A stretch of DNA of 64,000 bases from JAVBLY01 sp031553035 (GTDB taxonomy: Bacteria > Bacillota > Clostridia > Peptostreptococcales > Anaerovoracaceae): positions 62,001 through 126,000 of the forward strand of contig JAVBLY010000004.1 in NCBI GenBank assembly GCA_031553035.1. The letters run 5' to 3'. Shown here piece by piece: positions 8,747 to 17,919 of the stretch. Numbering within the stretch: position 1 is the stretch's first letter; each line of letters starts with the position of its first letter. Both the position numbers and the translations under genes were made by a program. Under the pieces are notes generated by a model. It made no database searches, was not told the DNA's origin, and saw only the letters and a list, made by a program, of their open reading frames with translations.

Positions 8747-9493
8747 TTAGAAACCAAGATCCTCACCGACGATGACTACATGAAAGTCGGAGTCGGTGGG
8801 TTTTTTGTGTATTATGGTAGTCATGTTGCAGACTCTCTCGGGTCTTCTGCAGTCTACGCAGTATCCGGCTTTGACGCAGGGCATATCAAAATTACTGTAT
8901 TTGATATTATTCATGGGAGCTGCTGTGAATTTGACCCTCTCCCGTGCGGTTTCAATATCTTTTTCGATTTTATTAATTCCTGCAATCACAATTATCCGGT
9001 CAGGTCCGTACATGCTTCCTGCCACTCTGTTACCGTTTCCGTCTACATTGACGATCTGACCATCAAGAGATATGGCATTTGCCCCAAGAAGAAAAACATC
9101 ACTGGTCAGGTAATCCTTCAATATCTCTTTCATATCCTCTTTTGAGCCCAGACGGCAGTATCCTTCATCGGAACTGAAATATGCGGTTTTGTTCATGGCA
9201 CATAGGTGAGGGATAACAGTGCAATTTTTCTCGTTTTTCAGCCGGTCTTCCATATCGAGGGCAAAGAGTGTATGTGAATCTCCGCAGCCGACCATGGAAT
9301 CATCCGGTATCAGATCATACAGCAAATCAGCCGCAGCGTCCAAAGTTTCGGCATAGTATGCATCAAAATTATTTTTCTTTAAATTCTCAACGACAACATT
9401 ACCCTTAGTTCTGTAATAGTCGGCTTTGATATCGTTTCTGTCAAATGCCATGGATCTAAGTTCAGGCAGTTTGTCTTTCAGTTCTTTTCTCAT
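8747..9493 (-). CDS. LUD-domain protein (LutC/YkgG-like)
   Basis: The 248 residues match the LUD fold (DUF162) seen in lactate-utilisation proteins: SMVGCGDSHTLFAL, DVFLLGANAISLDGQIVNVDGNGNRVA and IVIAGINKIEKD are the characteristic blocks. A late Cys set (CVKAGYCVDCRRPERVC) could bind metal. TAGGAGG precedes the ATG. It stands alone, without lutA or lutB neighbours, so a role in lactate oxidation is not supported by context. Its last codons overlap the terminator of the convergent large secreted-protein gene. Confidence 0.85.
   Translation of the reverse strand: MRKELKDKLPELRSMAFDRNDIKADYYRTKGNVVVENLKKNNFDAYYAETLDAAADLLYDLIPDDSMVGCGDSHTLFALDMEDRLKNEKNCTVIPHLCAMNKTAYFSSDEGYCRLGSKEDMKEILKDYLTSDVFLLGANAISLDGQIVNVDGNGNRVAGSMYGPDRIIVIAGINKIEKDIETARERVKFTAAPMNNIKYSNFDMPCVKAGYCVDCRRPERVCNMTTIIHKKPTDSDFHVVIVGEDLGF
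8762..8807 (+). terminator. Terminator embedded in the end of the convergent gene
   Basis: CCTCACCGAC (8762-8771) and GTCGGTGGG (8793-8801) form a stem, extended inside by GACT/AGTC and followed by six T (8802-8807). It ends the plus-strand transcript but lies inside the last 20 codons of the LUD gene. Confidence 0.75.
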
Positions 9494-9661
9494 AGTGCGC
9501 CTCCTAAATCAATATTTATTTACATTATATAATCTTTTGCCAGTAATAACATTATTAAAATACTTTTACCGGGAAAGTATTTCCTTTAGTTAACGGTTCA
9601 TGGTATATTAATTATGAATATAAAGTTTTTTTAAGAGAATTTAACCATTGGAGGTAATAAA

Positions 9662-10447
9662 ATGGATAAACCGGAAATCAATGGAACAGGCAATCAGGGC
9701 AGTACAACAGATATGACAGAATCCCAACAGCCGCAAGCAGACGGCATCCATAATCAGCAGCAAACACAGCAGACACCACCGCCCCAGCAAGGCGGCGCAC
9801 CTATTGGATGGGCGATCTTATGCTTTTTCATCCCGATCGTGGGATTGATACTTTTCCTCGTCTGGAGAAATGAAAAGCCGAGAGCTGCAAAGTGGTCAGG
9901 AATAGGTGGGATAATAGGAGTCGTCGTTTCGATAATTATGTCTGTAGCACTTTTCAGCTTCGGACTTATGGCTTCATTTATAGCCAACGATAATTTAGCT
10001 ACAGATTCGAGCAGTCAGACGGAAACGGAGATACCAAGTGACACAGGCTCTGCTACTGAAGGCGATTACCTTGGTTTTATCGTAGATGTATCTACCGGAC
10101 TTCAGGAAAGCCTGTCAGAATTCAGTACGCTTAATCTGGATGCAGGAGAGGATCCTACTCTTATGACACAGAACCAGTGGAAAGAGGATGTAGGGGCAGA
10201 AGCCGGCAAAATAAAAGCATACTGCGATCAGATAATAGATCGGACCGATGTACCGGACGAGTATGCTGATGTTCAGGCAGCATATTCAAAAGGAGCAAAA
10301 ATCTATAAAGAAGCCATGGATCTGTATACGGAAGGCGTTGATTCGCTTGATGCAGATAAGATCATGGAAGCTTCGGAGCTTATGACAGACGGAGCGACTG
10401 AATTCGCCAATGCGGCATCACTGTTCGCACAGGTTGAAACCGAATAG
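9662..10447 (+). CDS. Membrane protein with extracytoplasmic helical domain, paralogue of the 5112 gene
   Basis: The 261 residues begin with a Gln/Pro-rich N-terminus (1-46) and two membrane helices (about 48-69 and 78-108) that repeat the sequence plan of the 5112 protein (FFIPIVGLILFLVWR, EKPRAAKWSGIGGIIG). A Ser/Thr/Glu linker and a C-terminal helical domain of about 125 residues follow. That domain has acidic and Ala-rich heptad-like spacing and no recognisable active site. GGAGG lies 7 bases before the ATG. The function is unknown. It is followed directly by the 294-bp repeat, whose left arm may end its transcript. Confidence 0.8.
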   Translation: MDKPEINGTGNQGSTTDMTESQQPQADGIHNQQQTQQTPPPQQGGAPIGWAILCFFIPIVGLILFLVWRNEKPRAAKWSGIGGIIGVVVSIIMSVALFSFGLMASFIANDNLATDSSSQTETEIPSDTGSATEGDYLGFIVDVSTGLQESLSEFSTLNLDAGEDPTLMTQNQWKEDVGAEAGKIKAYCDQIIDRTDVPDEYADVQAAYSKGAKIYKEAMDLYTEGVDSLDADKIMEASELMTDGATEFANAASLFAQVETE

Positions 10448-10484
10448 GCCCTTTCAGAATCTGAATGAATATTTGAATAGGAGC

Positions 10485-10778
10485 GGGCTGTCTCAAAATG
10501 ACGCTTAGTAGAAGTGCAACTTTTAGAGGCGTTTTATGGTCCAAAATCGGGGTTGTGTCCTATAGCATGTCTCCAAATCAGAGGCTTGAGTCTGTTATTA
10601 TGCATTGATGTACATTTTCCTTAACCGAGCTGTGAAAAAGTTCGCATAACCCCGATTTTGGACCAAATTTTGGGTTAATTTTTTGCAGAACATTTTTTCT
10701 TTATCAGACGTAACATATCCGTTGCCGCAAGAGACCGAAATAAGGGCTGTCTCAACTATTTCATTTTGAGACAGCCCC
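10485..10778. repeat. 294-bp structured interspersed repeat, copy 1
   Basis: The element starts GGGCTGTCTCAAAATGA and ends TCATTTTGAGACAGCCC, so its ends are inverted repeats of about 17 bp. A perfect 18-bp internal inverted repeat lies at 10537-10554 and 10648-10665 (TGGTCCAAAATCGGGGTT and its complement). The right end also forms its own hairpin (10744-10778). The whole unit is present reverse-complemented at 59569-59863 with only scattered differences. No open frame spans it. It fits a MITE-like non-autonomous element or a mobile structured RNA. No clear target duplication is visible. Confidence 0.85.
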
Positions 10779-10902
10779 TTTATTTACAACTTTTTTCTTG
10801 TTTTTAACAAATTACCGTAATCCCGCCTTTATTCTATATATTCCGACATAAGGGGTATAAGTTAATAATAAGCTAATCCCCCAATTTCAGGAGCATTAAA
10901 AC

Positions 10903-13686
10903 ATGTTTGACTTTAAAGAAATAGCAGAAAAAACGCCGGATGAAGTGTATTCGCTTCTTGGCTCAAACAAAGACGGACTTGACAGTAACAAGATAAGTGA
11001 TCTTCAGTCTCAATACGGCAAAAATCAAATCAAAACCAGAAAAAAAACACCGCTGATCATAGTTTTTTTATCCAACTTTATCAGTCTCATGGCCATACTG
11101 CTTTGGGCAGGGGGTTTGATTGCCATTATTTCCGGTACTATGGAACTGGGTATAGCAATATGGCTTGTGAATGTCATAAACGGTGTGTTCAGTTTTATCC
11201 AGGAATACAGGGCGGAAAAGGCAACCGATGCACTTAAAAAAATGCTGCCTGCCCATGCCCGTGTCTTAAGAGACGGCAAAGAGGTCATGATCATGGCTGA
11301 AGATATGGTCCCGGGAGATGTGGTACTTATTGAAGAAGGCGATCTCATTTCTGCCGATGCAAGGCTGATCAACGCCACCGAACTTCAGGTCGACCAGTCC
11401 ACGCTGACAGGGGAGTCCAGCCCTGCCCACAAAATAGCTGAAACGATTAAGATAAAAGATACAAATGACTTTGAATTTACAAATATGATATTCGCAGGCA
11501 CTACTGCTTCTAAAGGTGATGGCAAAGCTGTCGTCATAAACATCGGCATGGACACTGAATTCGGCAAGATAGCTCATCTTTCCCAGTCCATGAAGGAAGA
11601 AAAGAGTCCGCTCCAGAAAGAACTTGACAAGCTGACCAGACAAATTTCCATCATCGCCATTTCCATTGGCATTGTTTTTATTGCTGCATCTATGTTTGTC
11701 GTCCATACGCCATTCAGTCAGGCATTCATATTCGCTCTGGGAATGATGGTCGCATTCATTCCGGAAGGTCTCCTTCCTACGGTTTCCCTGTCTCTGGCTA
11801 TGGCAGTTCAGCGAATGGCAAAGAAACATGCTCTGGTCAAAAAGCTTTCCTCTGTTGAGACGCTGGGTGCCACTACTGTTATCTGTTCCGACAAGACGGG
11901 AACTCTTACAAAGAACGAAATGACAGTTACAAATATCAGTGTGATAAATAAAAAATACAAGGTAACAGGTGCAGGTTATTCTCCAGACGGTGATATTCTA
12001 TACAATGACGTCAGGATAGACCGGCATTCTGAAGAAGATCTGTTGTTCCTTCTTAAAGGTGCTGCACTTTGCAGTAATGCCAAGGTGGTTCCGTCAGAAG
12101 AAAATAAAGAAAAATTCACTGTTCTGGGCGACCCTACGGAAGCTTGTCTTGATGTTGTTTCCGAAAAAGCCGGTATCAATCTTGTAGAGTTAAAAAAACA
12201 TTATGTAAGGCTCAAGGAACTTCCATTCGATTCTGTCAGAAAGAGAATGACGACCATCAACACTCTCCCCGAGAAGATCGACGGAAGAAGCAAGATAGCA
12301 TTTACAAAGGGAGCGCCTTTAGAAGTCGTGAAGCTGGCTTCCCACATAAGAGAAGATGGCAGTATCAGAAAAATGAACGACGATGATCTAAAAAAGATCG
12401 AAAGAATGAATGACGAATACGCAAAAGAAGGACTGAGAGTTCTGGCTGTAGCATACAGACTGATAGATGATGATTTTGACACGTCTGCTGACATGAAAAA
12501 CAGCACGATCGAAACAGTGGAAAAAGATTATGTTTTCATGGGGCTTATAGTCATGCTGGATCCACCTCATCCCGAAATATTCGAAGCCGTAGAAAAGTGC
12601 AAAAAAGCTAAGATAAAGATAATTATGATAACAGGAGATTACGGTCTCACCGCAGAAAGTATAGCAAAAAAAATCGGCATAGTAGAAGGTGAAAATCCGA
12701 GAGTCATCAACGGTTTGGAATTTGAGGACATGTCGGATAATGACATAAAGGAAGCACTAAAAGAGGAAGTCATATTTGCAAGATTTTCTCCGTCTCAGAA
12801 GTACAGAGTAGTGGAGAATCTTCAGGGAATGGGAAATATAGTAGCCGTTACCGGAGATGGGGTCAATGATGCTCCGGCACTGAAGAAAGCCGAGATCGGA
12901 ATAGCAATGGGGATCACCGGCACTGACGTTGCCAAAGAATCTGCTGACATGATTCTGACAGATGACAACTTTGCGTCAATAGTAGATGCAATCGAAGAGG
13001 GAAGAGCTGTATACAACAATATACAAAAATTTCTGATGTATATACTGAACAGTAATATGTCTGAAGCCATGCCTTCAGCAGTATTCCTGTTTTCAAAGGG
13101 TGGAATACCTCTTCCTCTGACAGTGATGCAGATTCTGTCCATCGACCTTGGAACAGATATGGTTCCGGCTCTGGGACTTGGTACAGAAAAGGCTGAGGCG
13201 GGGATAATGGATAAGCCTCCAAGGAAAAAGAGCGCACCGCTTCTAAACAAGAATATATTATTCAAGGCATTTTGTTGGTATGGTCTTCTCGAAGGTATCA
13301 TAGCCATCGGAGCATACTTCTGGGCAAATTACCTAAACGGATGGCCGGGCATACCGTTAGCCGATTCAGGAGTATTTTACAGGGAAGCAACCACAATGAC
13401 TCTGGCAGCCATCATATTCTGTCAGATCGGTGCAGTGATGAACAGCAGAACGGAGAAACAGTCCGTATTCAAAAGAGGCATAGTCGGAAATAAAATGGTC
13501 AATATCGGTATACTGTTTGAAATCGCTTTGCTCTGTATACTGATGTATGTTCCGGCGTTTCACAATCTGTTCAATACAGCGCCCCTTGGGCTTTACGACT
13601 GGCTGTATTTGATCTGTTGTCCGTTCTTCATGATAGCCGTCGATGAACTTCGTAAATTATTTATCCGAAAAAAGGAAATCGGATGA
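10903..13686 (+). CDS. P2-type cation-transporting ATPase
   Basis: The 927-residue membrane pump is near the usual length. Order of parts: cation-ATPase N-terminal domain (1-70), membrane pair, actuator loop with LTGES (about 169-172), M4 with PEGL (287-290), phosphorylation site SDKTGTLT (Asp about 330), nucleotide-binding domain with KGAP, hinge TGDGVNDAPAL (about 650), and a C-terminal six-helix block. M4 (PEGLLPTVSLSLA) and M6 (IDLGTDMVPALGL) resemble the Na,K-ATPase side of the P2 family more than SERCA, so Na+ or K+ transport is as plausible as Ca2+; the ion cannot be settled here. AGGAG precedes ATG 10903. It stands alone, just after repeat copy 1. Confidence 0.93.
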   Translation: MFDFKEIAEKTPDEVYSLLGSNKDGLDSNKISDLQSQYGKNQIKTRKKTPLIIVFLSNFISLMAILLWAGGLIAIISGTMELGIAIWLVNVINGVFSFIQEYRAEKATDALKKMLPAHARVLRDGKEVMIMAEDMVPGDVVLIEEGDLISADARLINATELQVDQSTLTGESSPAHKIAETIKIKDTNDFEFTNMIFAGTTASKGDGKAVVINIGMDTEFGKIAHLSQSMKEEKSPLQKELDKLTRQISIIAISIGIVFIAASMFVVHTPFSQAFIFALGMMVAFIPEGLLPTVSLSLAMAVQRMAKKHALVKKLSSVETLGATTVICSDKTGTLTKNEMTVTNISVINKKYKVTGAGYSPDGDILYNDVRIDRHSEEDLLFLLKGAALCSNAKVVPSEENKEKFTVLGDPTEACLDVVSEKAGINLVELKKHYVRLKELPFDSVRKRMTTINTLPEKIDGRSKIAFTKGAPLEVVKLASHIREDGSIRKMNDDDLKKIERMNDEYAKEGLRVLAVAYRLIDDDFDTSADMKNSTIETVEKDYVFMGLIVMLDPPHPEIFEAVEKCKKAKIKIIMITGDYGLTAESIAKKIGIVEGENPRVINGLEFEDMSDNDIKEALKEEVIFARFSPSQKYRVVENLQGMGNIVAVTGDGVNDAPALKKAEIGIAMGITGTDVAKESADMILTDDNFASIVDAIEEGRAVYNNIQKFLMYILNSNMSEAMPSAVFLFSKGGIPLPLTVMQILSIDLGTDMVPALGLGTEKAEAGIMDKPPRKKSAPLLNKNILFKAFCWYGLLEGIIAIGAYFWANYLNGWPGIPLADSGVFYREATTMTLAAIIFCQIGAVMNSRTEKQSVFKRGIVGNKMVNIGILFEIALLCILMYVPAFHNLFNTAPLGLYDWLYLICCPFFMIAVDELRKLFIRKKEIG

Positions 13687-13745
13687 TTATGTTGTATATA
13701 GATTAGTAGATATTTTATTGATAAAAATAACCGGGGGTAACTGTA

Positions 13746-15494
13746 ATAGGCGTTGCTGATGAAGTAAAAAGCAGAGTCAATATCGTAGACGTTGTCGGGC
13801 GAACCGTCGGACTGAAAAAATCAGGGAACAGATGGGTTGGTCTATGTCCTTTTCACAATGAAAAGACACCGTCTTTTTTTGTAAATGAAGACATGCAGAA
13901 CTTCAAGTGTTTCGGTTGCGGAGCAAGCGGTGACGTTATCAGTTATGTGGAGAGAAAGTTCAATTTGAGCTTTATGGAAGCTGCGGAAAGACTGGCAAGC
14001 GAATACGGATTTGAGCTCCCAAAAGGTACATTCGATACAGACAGCAAAAAGACCTTGCTGTATGATGCCAACAGGATGGCTGCGGCATTTTTTCACGAAG
14101 CTATGCGTAAGGCGGATAGCCCGGGGTTCAAATACATGGCCAAAAGAGGGATAACTCCTCAGATCATGACCAGGTTTGGAATAGGATACGCCGATAATAA
14201 GTGGGACAGCCTTTACGAACACCTGATAAAAAACGGTGTGAAGGAAGATACCGCAAAAGAACTGGGGCTCATATCAACCGGCAAAGACAGAAATTACGAC
14301 AGATACAGGGACAGAGTGATGTTCCCCATAATCAATACAAGAAGCAAGGTCATAGGCTTTGGGGGAAGGGTCATAAATCCAAATGACAATCCAAAATACT
14401 TAAACTCCGCAGAGTCAAGGGCGTTTCAGAAAAAAAATAATCTCTACGGAATAAACATCACCAGAGACGACATAAAAAAGAATGATTATGCCATCCTGGT
14501 GGAAGGATATATGGATGCAGTTTCGCTGTATCAGCACGATATAAAAAATGTGGTGGCATCACTTGGGACGGCGCTTACACCGAATCAGGGCAGCTTGCTC
14601 AGAAGATATTCGGAAAATGTGGTGATCGCATACGATTCGGATACAGCGGGACAGGATGCCACACTTAGAAACATAAATGTCCTCAGGAAGGCAGGTTGCC
14701 ATATCAAAGTGCTGGACATGGGAAAAGTGAAAGATCCGGATGATTTTGTCAGAAAATACGGACGGGATAAATTTCTTGATGCGATCAAACGAGCAGAGTC
14801 CTTTATGAGTTACAAGCTTGCCCGTGTCAGGGACAAGTACGACATGAATACGGAAGACGGCTCGGTGGGATTTCTCAAAGAAGCGTCAAAAACGATCTCG
14901 GAACTGACACCGGTGGAAGCCGATTTTTATATAAAAAAGCTGGCAGAAGAAAATGATATATCCGAAGAAGCTATCAAAGCCGAGGCATTCGGAACAGACG
15001 GAAGGAAGAAGGCCGAAAAAACCGGCTATAACCGTGATACCGGTCAGGAAGAGGAAGGCACGACAGAGATAATAGAAAGAAATCTCATAAGACTGCTCAT
15101 TCACGACAGCGAGTTTTTAAGGAGGATACAGGAGGAAGGAAAGAATTATGATCGCGTTTTCAAAACGCCGATATATTACAGGATATATGAAACAATTTCT
15201 TCACTGTTCAAAGAAGATGAGGAATATGAACTTGAAAAACTGACGGAGAATCTGGACGGAGAAGATCCTGAAATGATATCTGAAATCATGGAGAGTGTTC
15301 CGCTTGCCGGTGAACCGTCACAGCAGCTTGAAGAACTGCTGGAAGAAATAGAAATAATGGAACTCGAACGAAGAGAGAAAGAGATCCTGAACATTTTAAA
15401 AGAAAATCATGAAGAAGCAATCAGCAGATCAGAAGAACTGACAGGGGAACTGGCAGATATTCAAAAGAAAAAGAAGAACATTAAGGAAAGGTGA
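13746..15494 (+). CDS. dnaG: DNA primase, start codon non-canonical
   Basis: DnaG makes RNA primers at the replication fork. Visible parts: CHC2 zinc finger (CPFHNEK ... CFGCGASGD), primase core, TOPRIM domain (LVEGYMDAVSLYQ; VIAYDSDTAGQDA), and a C-terminal helicase-interaction region rich in Glu and Lys. The first ATG (13893) falls in the middle of the zinc finger, and no ATG, GTG or TTG exists upstream in frame before a stop at 13728-13730. The best candidate is ATA 13746, 7 bases after GGGGGT, giving a 582-residue protein that begins GVADEVKSRVNIVDVV as DnaG proteins do. It lies 4 bases before sigA, the classic macromolecular-synthesis operon pair. Confidence 0.9.
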   Translation: MGVADEVKSRVNIVDVVGRTVGLKKSGNRWVGLCPFHNEKTPSFFVNEDMQNFKCFGCGASGDVISYVERKFNLSFMEAAERLASEYGFELPKGTFDTDSKKTLLYDANRMAAAFFHEAMRKADSPGFKYMAKRGITPQIMTRFGIGYADNKWDSLYEHLIKNGVKEDTAKELGLISTGKDRNYDRYRDRVMFPIINTRSKVIGFGGRVINPNDNPKYLNSAESRAFQKKNNLYGINITRDDIKKNDYAILVEGYMDAVSLYQHDIKNVVASLGTALTPNQGSLLRRYSENVVIAYDSDTAGQDATLRNINVLRKAGCHIKVLDMGKVKDPDDFVRKYGRDKFLDAIKRAESFMSYKLARVRDKYDMNTEDGSVGFLKEASKTISELTPVEADFYIKKLAEENDISEEAIKAEAFGTDGRKKAEKTGYNRDTGQEEEGTTEIIERNLIRLLIHDSEFLRRIQEEGKNYDRVFKTPIYYRIYETISSLFKEDEEYELEKLTENLDGEDPEMISEIMESVPLAGEPSQQLEELLEEIEIMELERREKEILNILKENHEEAISRSEELTGELADIQKKKKNIKER

Positions 15495-15498
15495 TTCT

Positions 15499-16647
15499 AT
15501 GGTATACGAAAACGACGACAAGAAAAAGGATGCTTTAACGGAGCTTCTTGAAAAATCAAAGAATAAGGGGTCGGTTACTTATAACGAAATATTTAAGTAT
15601 CTGCAGAGTCTGGAACTTGACAAGGACCAGATCGATGATTTTTTTGACAAGCTCTATGCAGCAGGAATCGAAGTCTTGTCCACAGACAGTGATGATGAGC
15701 CAAACGAGTTCGATCTCATCGCACTTGAAGAAGACGACGAAGAAGAGGAAGAGGTCGATCCAAAAACCGTTACAAAAGAAGGCAAGGTAGATCTTGCTGC
15801 AACGCTGCCCAAAGGCATTGCAGTCGATGATCCTGTAAGAATGTATCTGAAAGAAATAGGTACAGTTCCTCTTCTCACTGCGGCGGAAGAAGTTGAACTT
15901 GCAAAGAGAATGGAAAAAGGCGACGAGGAAGCCAAACAGAAGCTTTGCGAGGCCAATCTGAGACTTGTTGTCAGTATTGCAAAAAGATATGTAGGCCGTG
16001 GAATGCTTTTTCTCGACCTGATCCAGGAAGGGAACTTCGGACTGATCAAGGCTGTCGATAAATTCGACTGGGAAAAAGGCTTCAAATTCAGTACTTACGC
16101 CACATGGTGGATAAGACAGGCCATAACCAGGTCCATCGCAGACCAGGCAAGGACGATTCGTATACCTGTCCATATGGTAGAAACCATCAACAAGCTTATA
16201 AGAATATCCAGACAGCTTCTCCAGGAATACGGAAGAGAGCCTACACCGGCCGAAATAGCAGCCGAAATGGATATAACAGAGGACAAGGTAAGAGAAATAC
16301 TTAAGATCGCTCAGGAGCCTGTTTCTCTTGAAACTCCAATAGGAGAAGAAGAAGACAGTCATCTGGGAGACTTTATCCCCGATGAAGATGTACCGGCGCC
16401 GGCTGAGGCGGCAGCATTTTCAATGCTCAAAGAACAGCTCATAGAAGTTCTTGATACATTGACAGAAAGAGAACAGAAAGTCTTGATTTTAAGATTCGGT
16501 CTGGACGACGGAAGAGCAAGGACACTTGAGGAAGTCGGAAAACGATTTGATGTCACCAGAGAGAGAATAAGGCAAATCGAAGCAAAAGCCTTGAGAAAAC
16601 TTCGTCATCCGAGCAGAAGCAAGAAGCTCAAGGATTATCTCGAGTAG
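15499..16647 (+). CDS. sigA: Primary RNA polymerase sigma factor
   Basis: The 382 residues are typical of a clostridial housekeeping sigma-70. Region 1.1 is an acidic N-terminal domain (1-90, with a Glu/Asp run). Region 1.2 is DPVRMYLKEIGTVPLL. Region 2 is NLRLVVSIAKRYVGRGMLF through FSTYATWWIRQAITR (-10 recognition). Region 3 follows, and region 4 ends VTRERIRQIEAKALRKLRHP (-35 recognition). An AAAGGTGA ribosome site precedes the ATG. It sits in the dnaG-sigA operon. Its predicted TTGACA/TATAAT specificity agrees with promoters seen here at 34974, 36522, 57335 and 57462. Confidence 0.97.
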   Translation: MVYENDDKKKDALTELLEKSKNKGSVTYNEIFKYLQSLELDKDQIDDFFDKLYAAGIEVLSTDSDDEPNEFDLIALEEDDEEEEEVDPKTVTKEGKVDLAATLPKGIAVDDPVRMYLKEIGTVPLLTAAEEVELAKRMEKGDEEAKQKLCEANLRLVVSIAKRYVGRGMLFLDLIQEGNFGLIKAVDKFDWEKGFKFSTYATWWIRQAITRSIADQARTIRIPVHMVETINKLIRISRQLLQEYGREPTPAEIAAEMDITEDKVREILKIAQEPVSLETPIGEEEDSHLGDFIPDEDVPAPAEAAAFSMLKEQLIEVLDTLTEREQKVLILRFGLDDGRARTLEEVGKRFDVTRERIRQIEAKALRKLRHPSRSKKLKDYLE

Positions 16648-16657
16648 GGAGCGGTCA

Positions 16658-17191
16658 ATGACTTTAAATTATAATTTAACAGAAGAAGATTATATTGATT
16701 TTAATCTATTTCATTATAATAATTCTCCTAAGATGAAAAAGCAGAATACCAGACAGCTTGTTGCCATTCCTGTCTTGTTTTTCATTTTGGGAACCCTTTA
16801 TGTGGTTTTTACGAAGCCTGATTCTATCTTAGCACCGTTGATCATATGCATATTGGGAACTGTGGTTTGGGTCCTGGCATATCCGTTCTTTGTGAAAAGA
16901 GAGCTGAAAAAACAGGTGGTTACACTTATGAAAGAAGGTAAAAAGGATGAACTTGTAGGTGAGTACACCCTGACCATCAATGAGGACGGGATCCATGAAA
17001 AAAATCACGCAAGAAGCGTTAAATCAGATTATGATATCATTGAAAAGATAAGTATGGACGATAAACATCTGTACATATACAACGGCCCTATGTCTGCATT
17101 CATGGTTCCTCATACGGCTTTTAAATCTACAGAGGAAGAGGATGAGACAGTGGCATACATAAAGGAAATGGCAGGTCTTAAGTATAGATAA
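16658..17191 (+). CDS. YcxB-like two-helix membrane protein
   Basis: The 177 residues begin with a short N-terminal segment (LTEEDYIDFNLFHYNNSP), then two membrane helices (about 33-52 and 57-75). A cytoplasmic beta-rich domain containing YTLTINEDGIHEKN and LYIYNGPMSAFMVPHTAF follows. This is the layout of the YcxB-like family, which has no known biochemical role. It lies 10 bases after sigA, and its stop codon shares a base with the next start (TAATG), so it is co-transcribed and translationally coupled with trmK. Confidence 0.75.
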   Translation: MTLNYNLTEEDYIDFNLFHYNNSPKMKKQNTRQLVAIPVLFFILGTLYVVFTKPDSILAPLIICILGTVVWVLAYPFFVKRELKKQVVTLMKEGKKDELVGEYTLTINEDGIHEKNHARSVKSDYDIIEKISMDDKHLYIYNGPMSAFMVPHTAFKSTEEEDETVAYIKEMAGLKYR

Positions 17192-17907
17192 TGATCGATT
17201 TAAGTGAAAGACTCAGTATTATATCAGGATATATAAAGGACGAGGAAGATATTGCCGATATAGGCACAGACCATGGATATCTTCCTCTTTATTTGCTGAT
17301 GAAAAATCCTGCCAGAAAGGCTGTATTCACTGACGTCAACAATGGTCCCCTAACCAAAGCTCAAAACATAATACAGAAAGAGATCCCGGATTCAGATCCG
17401 GCGGATTACGATCTAAGACTGGGAAATGGTCTTGAGCCTCTGACCTTTGGAGAAGTAGATGATATAATAATAGCAGGAATGGGCGGTATTCTGATAAAAG
17501 ATATTTTAAGTAAGGATATTAAAAAGACCAGGAGCTTTAAAAAACTCATACTTCAGCCCAGAACCGCAGCAGATAAACTGCGAAAATGGCTTGCCGAACA
17601 AAATCTTTATATATATGATGAAGATCTGGCATGCGAAAACGGCCGGATATGTGAGATAATAGCAGTGAGTCCGGTCATAAGCAAGGTGAATGACGAGTTT
17701 GAAGAAGAACTTGATTACGAATTCAGCCCTATACTTACAAAAAAGAAATCAAAGATAGTAAGAGAATGGCTAATAAAACAACTGGAAACAGAATATAAGA
17801 TAAAAGAATCCATAGAAAAAGCGGGAAACCTCGAATCAAGAGAAAAACTTGCCGAAGTAGGAAATAGAATAGATAAGGTGGAAAAGATCATAAGCGATCT
17901 GTATTAG
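17191..17907 (+). CDS. trmK: tRNA (adenine-N1-22) methyltransferase
   Basis: The 238 residues form a class I SAM methyltransferase. IADIGTDHGYLPLYL is motif I, DIIIAGMGG is motif IV, LILQPRTAADKLRKWL follows, and a C-terminal coiled-coil completes the protein (about 165-238). TrmK methylates A22 in the D-loop of tRNA in Gram-positive bacteria. Position after sigA and before the nif3-like gene is the standard Bacillota order. The start codon overlaps the preceding stop by one base. Confidence 0.92.
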   Translation: MIDLSERLSIISGYIKDEEDIADIGTDHGYLPLYLLMKNPARKAVFTDVNNGPLTKAQNIIQKEIPDSDPADYDLRLGNGLEPLTFGEVDDIIIAGMGGILIKDILSKDIKKTRSFKKLILQPRTAADKLRKWLAEQNLYIYDEDLACENGRICEIIAVSPVISKVNDEFEEELDYEFSPILTKKKSKIVREWLIKQLETEYKIKESIEKAGNLESREKLAEVGNRIDKVEKIISDLY

Positions 17908-17919
17908 AAGGGAGACAAT

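Noticed and set aside
10485..10778. Insertion sequence with transposase
   Set aside because: At 294 bp with no open frame it cannot encode a transposase, so it is classed as a structured or MITE-like repeat.
11266..11829. 187-codon open frame antisense to the P-type ATPase gene
   Set aside because: A shadow of a well-supported gene; His/Asn-rich product without any family feature.
15556..16362. 268-codon open frame antisense to sigA
   Set aside because: It mirrors the codon pattern of sigA, has no ribosome site and yields a Cys/Phe-rich protein of unlikely composition.
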